Shown here in pieces: positions 51,109 through 58,951 of a stretch of DNA of 64,000 bases. Source of the stretch: Undibacterium hunanense. GTDB taxonomy: Bacteria > Pseudomonadota > Gammaproteobacteria > Burkholderiales > Burkholderiaceae_D. Position 1 is the first letter of the stretch. The number at the start of each line of letters is the position of its first letter. The notes beneath the pieces are model-generated. The model worked only from the letters and a program-made list of their open reading frames with translations, ran no database searches and was not told the origin of the DNA. The stretch covers positions 248,001-312,000 of the forward strand of contig NZ_JACOGF010000003.1 of assembly GCF_014284335.1 (NCBI RefSeq), given 5' to 3'. The position numbers and the translations under genes were made by a program.

Positions 51109-54063
51109 TTAGAACTTATAACGCAAGCCGAGCAATATTTCACGGCCAGTGACATTGTTGACCACCACACTATCACGTGCGCGGCTGATGAACTGGTCAT
51201 TCGCCTGATTGGTCAGATTCACGCCTTCCAGTGTGAAATCCAGCCTGTCGTTGACCTTGAAGGACATGGACAAATCAACATTGAGGGTGCCATTCTTGCC
51301 TTCGACATCATTATTGTTTTGTCCAGGAACACGGGTCACGAAACCGGAACGCTTGGAGGCAGAAACACGCGCACTGAACTTGCCATCGTCATAGTACAGC
51401 GTTGCATTCCAGGATTTGGGCGAAAGATTCAGCAAGTCGTCCGTAATCGTTGCCGAACTGGTAGGAGAAATAGCATATTCTATTTTTGATTTGACATAGG
51501 TCGCATTGAGCAAGATACCAAAATTCCGTCCCCATGCAGGCAGGAAAGTAAATGGCTGCTGATAATTCAGCTCTATCCCGGTGAGCTTGCCGCCATTGGT
51601 ATTGATCGGCGCCGTTACCTGGAACACCTCTTCACCAGTGAAATTGGCCGGCAAGAAAGACAATGGCAAGCCAGTATCCTTATACGGCACATTGGTTCTG
51701 ATGCTCTGGATATAGGTATTGATGTTTTTCTGGAACAAGCCTACACCAAGGAAGGCATTTTTTGCAAAATACCACTCCAGACTGGCATCAAAGGTATTGG
51801 CCCGGAAAGGCTCCAGATAAGGATTGCCACTGGTAATCGACAGTGTGCCTGTCGTGGTAATGGTACCGCCCGGACTCAAATTACCCAACTGTGGCCTGGC
51901 CATCACTTTGGCACCGGCAAGACGCACGATGAAATCCGGTGTGACATTCAAAGCCAGATTAAACGATGGCAAGAAATCGCGATAGGTATTGGTCACAGTC
52001 ACTTCTGTCCCGCCACCAGCCGCCTGATAACCGGTCGCTACCTGCTGGGTTTCCACATAACGGGCACCGATATTGCCGCGTAAAGGAAAGCCCGCAACAT
52101 CAGTCTTGAAGTCGCCCATCAGAAAGGCGCCACGGTCGGTTTCGCTGACAGAACGGTTGTTGCCACGTGCATTACCATTGGTGATCGACGACAGGGTGAA
52201 GTCGCCAGGACCACCTGCAGGGCCGCTTTTTATACAGTTACAATAAATGTCATACGCCTGAGCAATCGCATTCAGGTTGGGGATAAGCCAGGTAGTAGGC
52301 GTGCCCGCCGGCAAATTTTGGCCCTTGCCAAAGCCGGTGATTTGCGTCGTCAGGCTGGCAATGGAAATACCTGCATCCGGTGCAAAGATCGTGTCATTCT
52401 GGTTCACACGCCGGAATTCATACGAATCGAACATAAATTTCTTGTAATCCACGCCGCCCTTGATACTGAATTTGTCCGGTACGGCTTCCCAGGTCAAGTC
52501 TACGTGGGCAACGTCATTGCGGTTATTGGCTCCCTGTGGGCGTATACGAATTTCACTGGTCGTCGTATTCGCTACCGTTGCGGCCTGCGTACCGGTGGTC
52601 ACCCGTGGCACGCCAACCAGTGTCAAAGGACCATTGGCCGACGCCACGTCAAATGGATAAGTGATGACGGGCAAGCGATCGCTGGCACGAAAATCAAGCC
52701 CATAACCATTCACATTGATCGCATCCAGCGTCGTCGTGGTCTGTACCGGATTGCTGAATTTGGACGTTGCCCGGCCCAGCGTCGCATTCATGCGCAAGGT
52801 ATCCGAGAATTCATGATCCAGCGTCAATGTCGGCTGGGTAAATGTGGTCGACAGTTCATCAAAACGTGATTCGGCACGAATGTCTACACCGTTATACACA
52901 CCGTACAGCAAGGCCCCATTCGGTGCATAGGCTGTACTGACCACACTGGTTTGTGGCTTGCCACCCTGACTCAGGGTGCGGCTGAATGAGATCGCCTCCA
53001 GAAAATCTTCCTGGCGGGTAGCCTTGAGTTTGGAATACAGCATATCCAGTGTCAGCAAAGTACCGCGCCGGGGGCGAAATTGCAAAGACCCGGTCAATCC
53101 CAGTCGGTCCTGATCATGCGTCAGGCGACCATAGCGTGGCAACCGGGGCGTAAAGTTGTTCGCGTCACTGGCTGCATTGTAGGCAGCAATATTGTCTGCC
53201 GTGCCGGGCAAACGGGCAACGCCCTGTGCCGCAGGGCCGCAAGTGGTGGCAGTAGATGTAGATGGATTCACCGGCGTCACACCCATGGGCGAACACCAGC
53301 CGCCAGAAGATGGGCCATTATCCCAGCGCACGGTACTGAAACCTTCTTCATTGACACGACGCTTGGAGTACGCCCCAGACAATAAAACCCCTATGGTCCT
53401 GTCAGCAAAGGTATTGGAAATCAAAAAACCCAGACGTGGATCCGTTTTTTCCGACAGGTCGTTATACCGGCCCTTGGCCATGATGGTGGCATTAAATCCT
53501 CTTAAGTCAAAGGGACGCAAGGTCTGCAAATCAACCGTGGCACCGAGAGAACCCTCATCCACATCGGCAGAAGAACTTTTACGTACGATCAGAGAATTAA
53601 ACAACTCGGATGGAAACACATTAAAGTCAAAACCACGCGAGCGGTTGGCGCCGCCAGAACTGTCGGTGCCGCCGGTAGTAGCCAGACCTTCAATGCCGTT
53701 GATACGCACCCGGGTAAAATCCTGCCCCAGACCACGCACAGTAATATTACGCCCCTCACCGGCATCACGGTCAATCACCACGCCAGGCACACGCTGCAGG
53801 GATTCGGCCAGATTCGTGTCGGGGAATTTCCCCATATCTTCGGACTTGATGACATCGACTATGCCATTGTCATCACGCTTCTTGTTCAAGGCACTTTCCA
53901 AAGCGGCCCGCATGCCAGTCACGACAACTGTGGCCGGGGCATCACCTGGAGGTGCAGCAGTTTGTGCATAGGCTGCACTGATGGCGGCAGCACACACCGA
54001 GGTGTTGCCAACGAAACGAACGGCTAGCTTTCCAATAGCTAAAGTGGGATTCTTCCTGCGCAT
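51109..54063 (-). CDS. TonB-dependent receptor (Caulobacter-type), probably for oligogalacturonides
   Basis: The product has 984 residues from the ATG at 54063, chosen for the GAAGGAAA ribosome site; an in-frame ATG 13 codons upstream lacks one. After the signal peptide (ending AAYAQ), a TonB-box-like stretch TVVVTGMRAAL precedes the plug (DVIKSEDMGKFPDTNLAESLQRVPGVVIDRDAGEGRNITVRGLG). A 22-strand barrel ends in the C-terminal aromatic GLRYKF. This plug sequence is the mark of the TIGR01782-like receptors that import carbohydrates. The surrounding lyase genes indicate pectin fragments as substrate. The protein localises to the outer membrane. Three operator-like boxes lie 424-480 bp upstream. 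Confidence 0.9.
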   Translation of the reverse strand: MRRKNPTLAIGKLAVRFVGNTSVCAAAISAAYAQTAAPPGDAPATVVVTGMRAALESALNKKRDDNGIVDVIKSEDMGKFPDTNLAESLQRVPGVVIDRDAGEGRNITVRGLGQDFTRVRINGIEGLATTGGTDSSGGANRSRGFDFNVFPSELFNSLIVRKSSSADVDEGSLGATVDLQTLRPFDLRGFNATIMAKGRYNDLSEKTDPRLGFLISNTFADRTIGVLLSGAYSKRRVNEEGFSTVRWDNGPSSGGWCSPMGVTPVNPSTSTATTCGPAAQGVARLPGTADNIAAYNAASDANNFTPRLPRYGRLTHDQDRLGLTGSLQFRPRRGTLLTLDMLYSKLKATRQEDFLEAISFSRTLSQGGKPQTSVVSTAYAPNGALLYGVYNGVDIRAESRFDELSTTFTQPTLTLDHEFSDTLRMNATLGRATSKFSNPVQTTTTLDAINVNGYGLDFRASDRLPVITYPFDVASANGPLTLVGVPRVTTGTQAATVANTTTSEIRIRPQGANNRNDVAHVDLTWEAVPDKFSIKGGVDYKKFMFDSYEFRRVNQNDTIFAPDAGISIASLTTQITGFGKGQNLPAGTPTTWLIPNLNAIAQAYDIYCNCIKSGPAGGPGDFTLSSITNGNARGNNRSVSETDRGAFLMGDFKTDVAGFPLRGNIGARYVETQQVATGYQAAGGGTEVTVTNTYRDFLPSFNLALNVTPDFIVRLAGAKVMARPQLGNLSPGGTITTTGTLSITSGNPYLEPFRANTFDASLEWYFAKNAFLGVGLFQKNINTYIQSIRTNVPYKDTGLPLSFLPANFTGEEVFQVTAPINTNGGKLTGIELNYQQPFTFLPAWGRNFGILLNATYVKSKIEYAISPTSSATITDDLLNLSPKSWNATLYYDDGKFSARVSASKRSGFVTRVPGQNNNDVEGKNGTLNVDLSMSFKVNDRLDFTLEGVNLTNQANDQFISRARDSVVVNNVTGREILLGLRYKF

Positions 54064-54572
54064 AGTAGGGTTTCCTTCAGTCTCAATATAGTTATTTGTC
54101 AAGCATGTGTGGCATGTGCCGGGCGCATTTCATCTGCATGACTGAAATGCACTCTGGCTGCTCTTGGAAGCTGACAAGATCGTTGTATACCCGGCCACAC
54201 TCTTTGGTGCTGATCGCCGGGCTGATACCGATTCTAGATAATTTTTCAGACTGAAAAAATTCAATCGCGCTTTTTTTCTGCCTGAGCACATCACTCGCAG
54301 GCACGAACAGAAATTTTAAAAATGCTTCAATTTTTAAATAACACCATTTTTTGAATTTAAAAAGCAAATATGCAATTTTATTTAAAATAAAAATGCACTA
54401 ATTTTGATTTTATTAGAATTTATTTAGAGTAAATTTTGCAATTAAATCTCTTTCAAAATTCAAATCACCACAACCAAAAAACAACAATTGGTCCTACCAA
54501 TAATTTTTTGGTTGGACAATTAATTGAAAATCGGGCAGACCAGATATAATTAAAAATTACCATCAAGTATCC
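54064..54572. other. AT-rich leader of the TonB receptor gene and divergent promoter region
   Basis: About 500 bases between the receptor start and the plus-strand pseudopilin gene become very AT-rich from 54300 to 54480. The far end carries operator-like boxes at 54487-54545. A 91-codon minus-strand frame (54092-54367) has no ribosome site or recognisable product. If the promoter is at the boxes, the receptor mRNA has a leader of more than 400 nt. Confidence 0.5.
54487..54545. promoter_or_regulatory. Operator array upstream of TonB receptor and pseudopilin
   Basis: ATTGGTCCTACCAAT (54487-54501) is a near-perfect TTGG-N5-CCAA box. A weaker TTGGTTGGACAAT follows at 54508, and a half-match (CAGACCAGAT) occurs near 54536-54545. 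The first box and its flank match the array at 57907 over almost 30 bp with one difference. Confidence 0.6.
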
Positions 54573-54620
54573 TTGCGCAAGCGGTTAAAGTGTAAAGCGA
54601 CTATTCCACCTTTTCCACAT

Positions 54621-55202
54621 ATGGCAAATATCGTGAATATCGTGAATATCGTGAATATCGTGAATATACTTCCGCTCCATCATGTACCGCCATACCCTCC
54701 CCGGCAATCTGGTTTTACATATGTGGGCGCCATGATAATGGTCGCCATCATCGGTGTCGCCACGGTTGCAACAGTCACCGTGGCCGACACCGCCAGAAGG
54801 CGGACAGCGGAAGAAGAATTGCTGACCGTCGGCAAGCAATACATCAAAGCCATACTCGAATACGAATTGAATACACCGGCAGGCAATGCCAATCGCGCTC
54901 CGTCACGCCTGGAAGATTTGTTGCGCGACCCCAGGCAGGTCGGCGTAAAACGTTATATCAGGCAACTTTATCCTGATCCCATTACTGGCAAACAGGATTG
55001 GCAACTGGTTGCAGCACCTGGTGGCGGCATCATGGGGATCAAAAGCAGTTCATGCGCGACCAGCATCAAACGCAGCTTTACCCATGGGGACTTTACTTAT
55101 CTGGATGGCCAAAAACGTTATTGCGACTGGACTTTTGCATACGTCATGGCATGCGGTGCGAATTGCAAGAACAGTGAAAAACCTGAACGCGAAAGCAATT
55201 AG
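54621..55202 (+). CDS. Pseudopilin-like protein lacking Glu5
   Basis: The product has 193 residues from the ATG at 54621; an in-frame TTG/other start 16 codons upstream is also open. A long basic leader ends at the prepilin peptidase site RQSG|FTYVGAMIMVAIIGVATVA. The usual Glu at position 5 of the mature protein is replaced by Gly (FTYVG instead of FTLIE), as in some minor pseudopilins. The helix RRRTAEEELLTVGKQYIKAILEYE follows, then a globular part with a YPDP block (LYPDPITGKQDW) and several cysteines. It probably belongs with the T2SS-like operon at 58098-64000 but is on the other strand. No ribosome site is evident. Confidence 0.7.
   Translation: MANIVNIVNIVNIVNILPLHHVPPYPPRQSGFTYVGAMIMVAIIGVATVATVTVADTARRRTAEEELLTVGKQYIKAILEYELNTPAGNANRAPSRLEDLLRDPRQVGVKRYIRQLYPDPITGKQDWQLVAAPGGGIMGIKSSSCATSIKRSFTHGDFTYLDGQKRYCDWTFAYVMACGANCKNSEKPERESN
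54627..54662 (+). repeat. Four tandem 9-bp repeats AATATCGTG in the pseudopilin leader
   Basis: Four exact units encode repeated Asn-Ile-Val in the leader peptide, each providing an in-frame GTG that could serve as a start codon. Gain or loss of units keeps the frame. Confidence 0.85.
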
Positions 55203-55270
55203 AACTCACCATTAAACCGGGAAGCATGCAATGCCACCGCGCTGCAACCAAGATTGCTTTCACTTCAAAA

Positions 55271-55300
55271 AAAACGCCATCATATAAATGATGGCGTTTT
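55271..55300. terminator. Bidirectional terminator
   Basis: A perfect 13-bp stem AAAACGCCATCAT / ATGATGGCGTTTT with a 4-base loop is flanked by A-rich and T-rich runs. It separates the convergent pseudopilin and PL3 genes. Confidence 0.9.
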
Positions 55301-55336
55301 TTACTGCTCGCTTACTAAAACCTGTTTATTAAAACA

Positions 55337-55364
55337 TGCGCATTCAAACTTGCGCATTCAAACT
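55337..55364. repeat. 14-bp direct repeat
   Basis: TGCGCATTCAAACT occurs twice head to tail in the short spacer downstream of the PL3 gene. No function is apparent. Confidence 0.7.
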
Positions 55365-55387
55365 TGTTTATGAGGCTTACCCATCAA

Positions 55388-56206
55388 TTACTTCGATACC
55401 TTGCAGGAACGGGCGACGTTCGCTGCATTGGTATCGTCCTTGGGTTCGTTACCCGACACAGTAGCGACACTGCCAGTGCAGACAGGTGTGATATTGGAGT
55501 TCAGATCCTTGATGGTAGCCACATCAAAGGCATCCTTCAGGGCTGGTAGTTTGCTGCTGTTAAAACTGCTGTTGACGATCACAGGGTGGCTGACATTGAA
55601 GACAGTCACGTTACTGATATCAGCATACCGTGCGCTTTGTTTTGACGCACTGCAATTACCGCAAGAACGGTACAGCTTGCCAGCTTCTTCCGCATAAAAG
55701 TTGGTGATGACAATTTTTCCACCCTTGCCATTGTTCTGGAAAATTTTATCGGCAGCCTTGTAGGCGGCGCCACCGGTAACCGTCATCGTACCTGGACCTT
55801 TGAGCGTCGCAGCATCTTCACCGACATCACCCCAATACACATTTTCTATCCTGCAATTGCCATTGCAATGTACACCATCCGCACCACCCGCTTTCAGATC
55901 TCGCCCCGAACCAAAACCTGGGTCACCCAGTACCACATTTTTCAGCGTTGCCCCTTCTTCCAGAATGAAATGTGGAATTTGATCTTCGCTCTGATCACCT
56001 GCCATACTTTTGCCAGTACCGATCAAGCACACCATCTTGCCGTATTTAACCAGGCCATCAAACACCGTATTGGCAGGTACCGTAGTTGTTGATGACACAG
56101 ACTGCTTGGTACAGGCAGGCACCGCCCTTTTAGCTGGTGCCGCATGTGCACCCGCAGCAAAGGCGAACCCGAGGATTGCGAGGAGTAAACCGTGTGATTT
56201 TTTCAT
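55388..56206 (-). CDS. Pectate lyase, polysaccharide lyase family 3
   Basis: The 272-residue protein has a signal peptide (LLLAILGFAFAAGAHA). The PL3 fold shows FILEEGATLKNVVLGDPG, ADGVHCNGNCRIENVYWGDVGEDAATLKG, FQNNGKGGKIVITNFYAEEAGKLYRSCGNCS and ARYADISNVTVFN. PL3 enzymes cut polygalacturonate, often preferring low esterification. The lyase is likely secreted to the outside via the T2SS. It is 109 bp downstream of the PL1 gene at 56316, so one transcript is likely. Confidence 0.9.
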   Translation of the reverse strand: MKKSHGLLLAILGFAFAAGAHAAPAKRAVPACTKQSVSSTTTVPANTVFDGLVKYGKMVCLIGTGKSMAGDQSEDQIPHFILEEGATLKNVVLGDPGFGSGRDLKAGGADGVHCNGNCRIENVYWGDVGEDAATLKGPGTMTVTGGAAYKAADKIFQNNGKGGKIVITNFYAEEAGKLYRSCGNCSASKQSARYADISNVTVFNVSHPVIVNSSFNSSKLPALKDAFDVATIKDLNSNITPVCTGSVATVSGNEPKDDTNAANVARSCKVSK

Positions 56207-56281
56207 TTTTGTCTCTTTTCAATTAGGTAATCAAAAGCACGACCCGAGCACTGCCAATCAGCCGCCCGAATCGGCTGCTTC

Positions 56282-56308
56282 AGCATGCTTAGCATGCTTA
56301 GCATGCTT
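56282..56308. repeat. Three tandem 9-bp repeats AGCATGCTT
   Basis: Three exact units, each containing the palindrome AGCATGCT, lie just downstream of the PL1 stop codon in the spacer to the PL3 gene. In RNA they could form alternative small hairpins, possibly attenuating PL3 expression; this is inference. Confidence 0.75.
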
Positions 56309-56315
56309 TAAGGGC

Positions 56316-57377
56316 TTATTGCGCCAGATTGGTACGTGCGCCGGCGGTAGCAGCTGCCTTGGCTTTTACACCGGCTGCTGCCGCTGCGGTATAGGAATAA
56401 CCAGTGGCACCGTAGGCCTTGGTCGTTGCCCAGTCTGTCGCATTGACATAAGGCTTGGAAGTACTGTCAGGCACAGTCCAGGTGATACCACTGCCGACAA
56501 AATTGTTTTTCAACTCCCAATAGCCGATCGCGCTACTGTCGCGGGAAGTGACAGGATTGACCACATTTTCAAAATAATTTGACTCGACCAAAACCTGGGC
56601 CCCCATACGCGGATTGATGGCGGAAGTATGGATGTTGCCGAAGTAATTGTTGAACAGATGCGCCTTGCCATAACGCAGCAAAGGCAGGCGGGCTTTCACG
56701 TTTTCAAAGCGATTATTGTGATAAGTGGTACGTGAACCGGCATTCAGGGTATCGCTATCACTGTAACCATTCAGCGCCACTTTCTGATAATCATAGATGT
56801 AGTTGTAAGAGACGGTGATATTGTTCGCCCCTTTCTTCATATCGATACCACCGTCAAAAGAAGCGTCACCCGCTCCCGAACACATCGTCAACGAAGCGAA
56901 GATCGTGTTGTGATCAATCCAGACATTGCTGGGTTTGCCGGTAGAGTTGCCTTCTATCGAAATGGAATCTGCATCCTCACCACCCTGTAGCAAGCCTATG
57001 GTCATATTTTGTATGATGACATTGTGCGCATCACCAACAACATGAATGCCGAAATTGGCACTTGAATCGCCTGTGCCCTTGATCGTGATATCGCTCTTGT
57101 TTTTGATTTCGACGGTTTGCGCGGCCTTTTTCCACTGCGCGCATACATCGGTGATGGTGGCGTAATTGAACTTGCCCGTGTAGCTCAACACCAGCCCGCC
57201 GCTGCCAGAATACTTGTCTATCTCAGCCTGCATGGCGGCCATGGTAGCGACGACTACCGGTGTCTTGCTGCCGCCACCTGTTGTCGCCGCACCGTAACCA
57301 ACCGGCCCGGCAATTGCATGCGCACCAGCAGCGATACCCGCCGCCAGCACTGTCAGCTTCAGAAAATGTACCTTCAT
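56316..57377 (-). CDS. Pectate lyase, polysaccharide lyase family 1 (second copy)
   Basis: The product has 353 residues from the ATG at 57377, chosen because GGAGA lies 7 bases upstream; 13 further upstream codons are in frame but not signal-like. The signal peptide is KLTVLAAGIAAGAHAIA. Classic Pel motifs are present: GIHVVGDAHNVIIQNMTIG, GGEDADSISIEG, SNVWIDHNTI and the catalytic-Arg block KARLPLLRYGKAHLFNNYF. The Ala/Lys-rich C-terminal tail is unusual. It is closer to the Erwinia/Bacillus Pel group than the PL1 at 49597. It is first gene of a likely two-gene unit with PL3. Confidence 0.93.
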   Translation of the reverse strand: MKVHFLKLTVLAAGIAAGAHAIAGPVGYGAATTGGGSKTPVVVATMAAMQAEIDKYSGSGGLVLSYTGKFNYATITDVCAQWKKAAQTVEIKNKSDITIKGTGDSSANFGIHVVGDAHNVIIQNMTIGLLQGGEDADSISIEGNSTGKPSNVWIDHNTIFASLTMCSGAGDASFDGGIDMKKGANNITVSYNYIYDYQKVALNGYSDSDTLNAGSRTTYHNNRFENVKARLPLLRYGKAHLFNNYFGNIHTSAINPRMGAQVLVESNYFENVVNPVTSRDSSAIGYWELKNNFVGSGITWTVPDSTSKPYVNATDWATTKAYGATGYSYTAAAAAGVKAKAAATAGARTNLAQ

Positions 57378-58097
57378 TTTTTTGTCTCCATTTATATTGA
57401 TTGATGATTTGCCCATGCTCTGGACAAGCGATCATCTGTCGCGCAATAGGTAGATAATCGCTCTCACTGCTCGGTCGGCAGCGTTATTTCCCAGCATGGG
57501 AGAGACCAGGCATATCGCTTCAATTTCCTCACAAATACCCTGGTCTGAAATTAATTCAGGCCATTTTTAAAACGGTATTTAAAGATTTTTAACGTTTATG
57601 CTGATCTGGATTGAGAATGCGCGTCACCATCACCACCTGTCAATAACACCAAGGACATGCGAAGACAGAAAAATCATTAAAAACATTAACAAACATGCTT
57701 TCCACATATCGATATAAAGACAAAGAAAATTCACATTAAAATAAAATTCATCGAATTACTTCTTAAAATAAGCTTAAAAATCATTAATTCAGCTCATTTT
57801 AATTTTCGGATAATTAAACTCAAATCTCTTATTTTTAACAAAAATGATTAATATGCAAATATTTAATATCTGAAAAACATCTTGAATATAAGACTAAAAA
57901 ACAACAATTGGTCCAACCAATAATAATATTTGATCCATCCAATATGAATATTTGGATGGACCAATAACATTATTAACTGGGAATTTTATGGATTTATTGA
58001 TGATTATTTAAATTTGGTCAGTCCAATATATGAAAAAATCAAATCAGGCGAAGTGCCTTACGTACATCGACAGCATGACGGGCAAGCCAGCAATAAC
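57378..58097. promoter_or_regulatory. Long AT-rich leader of the pectate lyase unit
   Basis: 720 bases hold no convincing gene. Bases 57690-57900 are strongly AT-rich (roughly 80 percent by eye). An operator array lies at 57907-58027, about 530 bp upstream of the lyase start. Either the promoter is near the array and the mRNA has a long leader, or it lies in the AT-rich part and the array acts from a distance. Confidence 0.55.
57907..58027. promoter_or_regulatory. Four TTGG-N5-CCAA operator boxes
   Basis: The boxes are ATTGGTCCAACCAAT (57907-57921), TTTGATCCATCCAAT (57929-57943), TTTGGATGGACCAAT (57951-57965) and TTTGGTCAGTCCAAT (58013-58027). The first three are spaced exactly 22 bp apart, two helical turns, so they face the same side of the DNA. 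Confidence 0.72.
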
Positions 58098-58505
58098 TTA
58101 CAGTCTGTTAAACGCCAAACCATCCCGCGTCAAACCCTGTGCGCCACTTTGAATGTCGTACACACCGCCGCCCTTTTCTGGCGCAATGAGCACCCATGTA
58201 GCGCTGCTATCAGTCACCGGATCTACCGGCAGGGATCGCAAGTATCTTCTTTCAACCAGCTCATCCAGCGATTGCGGATAACGGCCTGTATCACCATAAA
58301 ACTTGTCAATGACCTCACGTGTCACATGTAGGTTTTTCTTGAGTACCGCCTCTTTGGATTGCTGGATGCTGTGAAAATACCGTGGCACCGCGATGGTCAG
58401 CAGCAAGGACAGTATCGCCAGTACCACCAGCAATTCAATCAGGGTAAAACCGCGCCTGTCAGCGCGCTTACCTTCGTTTTTACCAGCGCAGATAAGGGAT
58501 GCCAT
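58098..58505 (-). CDS. T2SS major-type pseudopilin (GspG-like)
   Basis: The 135-residue protein has a prepilin site [27 protein letters not shown] with Glu5 present. A GspG-like globular part follows ([48 protein letters not shown]). It overlaps the preceding pseudopilin gene by 26 bases. It would form part of the secretion pseudopilus. Confidence 0.88.
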   Translation of the reverse strand: MASLICAGKNEGKRADRRGFTLIELLVVLAILSLLLTIAVPRYFHSIQQSKEAVLKKNLHVTREVIDKFYGDTGRYPQSLDELVERRYLRSLPVDPVTDSSATWVLIAPEKGGGVYDIQSGAQGLTRDGLAFNRL

Positions 58506-58950
58506 TCAGACCCACCAGTTCAGAATTGGAATGTATGTCGTAGACATCCTCACCCGGCGTGGGTTTGTCAGCCTCGCTTTGATATGAACGCAACCCCCAA
58601 GTTTGCTCATCAGGCAGACTGCTGTCTTCACAAAACGGATCACGCGGGATACGCCGCAAGAAAAATATCTTCTTGGGCCTGGCGCTACGCTGATCTGTTA
58701 CCCCTTTCACCAGTTGCAGCAAATTCAGCGGATAGCCGCTGCTGTCCGGCGTCGAAGAAATGCGCCCCTCTGCACTGGCACGCTTGTAGTCATCCAGCGC
58801 ATTACGGATTTCACGCAGCGCCAGACGCAGCTCCTGCTCTTTCTGACGCTGCACCGCTACCTGCGCCACCGGCAAGGCAATGGCAGCCAGCAGAGAGACA
58901 ATGACCAGTGTCACCATCAGCTCTATCAGGGTAAAGCCCTGGCTGCGCAT
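58480..58950 (-). CDS. Second pseudopilin of the T2SS-like operon
   Basis: The product has 156 residues from the ATG at 58950, which lies 1 base after the secretin stop; a longer in-frame extension upstream is not protein-like. The leader and cleavage site are [32 protein letters not shown]. The body includes [26 protein letters not shown] and [12 protein letters not shown]. This is a GspG/GspH-like pseudopilin with calcium-loop-like acidic residues near the end. Confidence 0.86.
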   Translation of the reverse strand: MRSQGFTLIELMVTLVIVSLLAAIALPVAQVAVQRQKEQELRLALREIRNALDDYKRASAEGRISSTPDSSGYPLNLLQLVKGVTDQRSARPKKIFFLRRIPRDPFCEDSSLPDEQTWGLRSYQSEADKPTPGEDVYDIHSNSELVGLNGIPYLRW

Positions 58951-58951
58951 G

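Noticed and set aside
53192..53971. 259-codon plus-strand frame inside the TonB receptor gene
   Set aside because: It is a shadow frame; the minus-strand receptor has clear plug and barrel motifs.
54092..54367. 91-codon minus-strand frame upstream of the TonB receptor
   Set aside because: It has no ribosome site and no recognisable product, and lies in the AT-rich leader; treated as non-coding.
54627..54662. CRISPR-like repeat
   Set aside because: Units are 9 bp, directly adjacent without spacers, and part of a coding leader; this is a simple tandem repeat.
57417..57900. Possible riboswitch in the lyase leader
   Set aside because: The region is AT-rich without conserved stems or a recognisable aptamer; nothing beyond length supports the idea.
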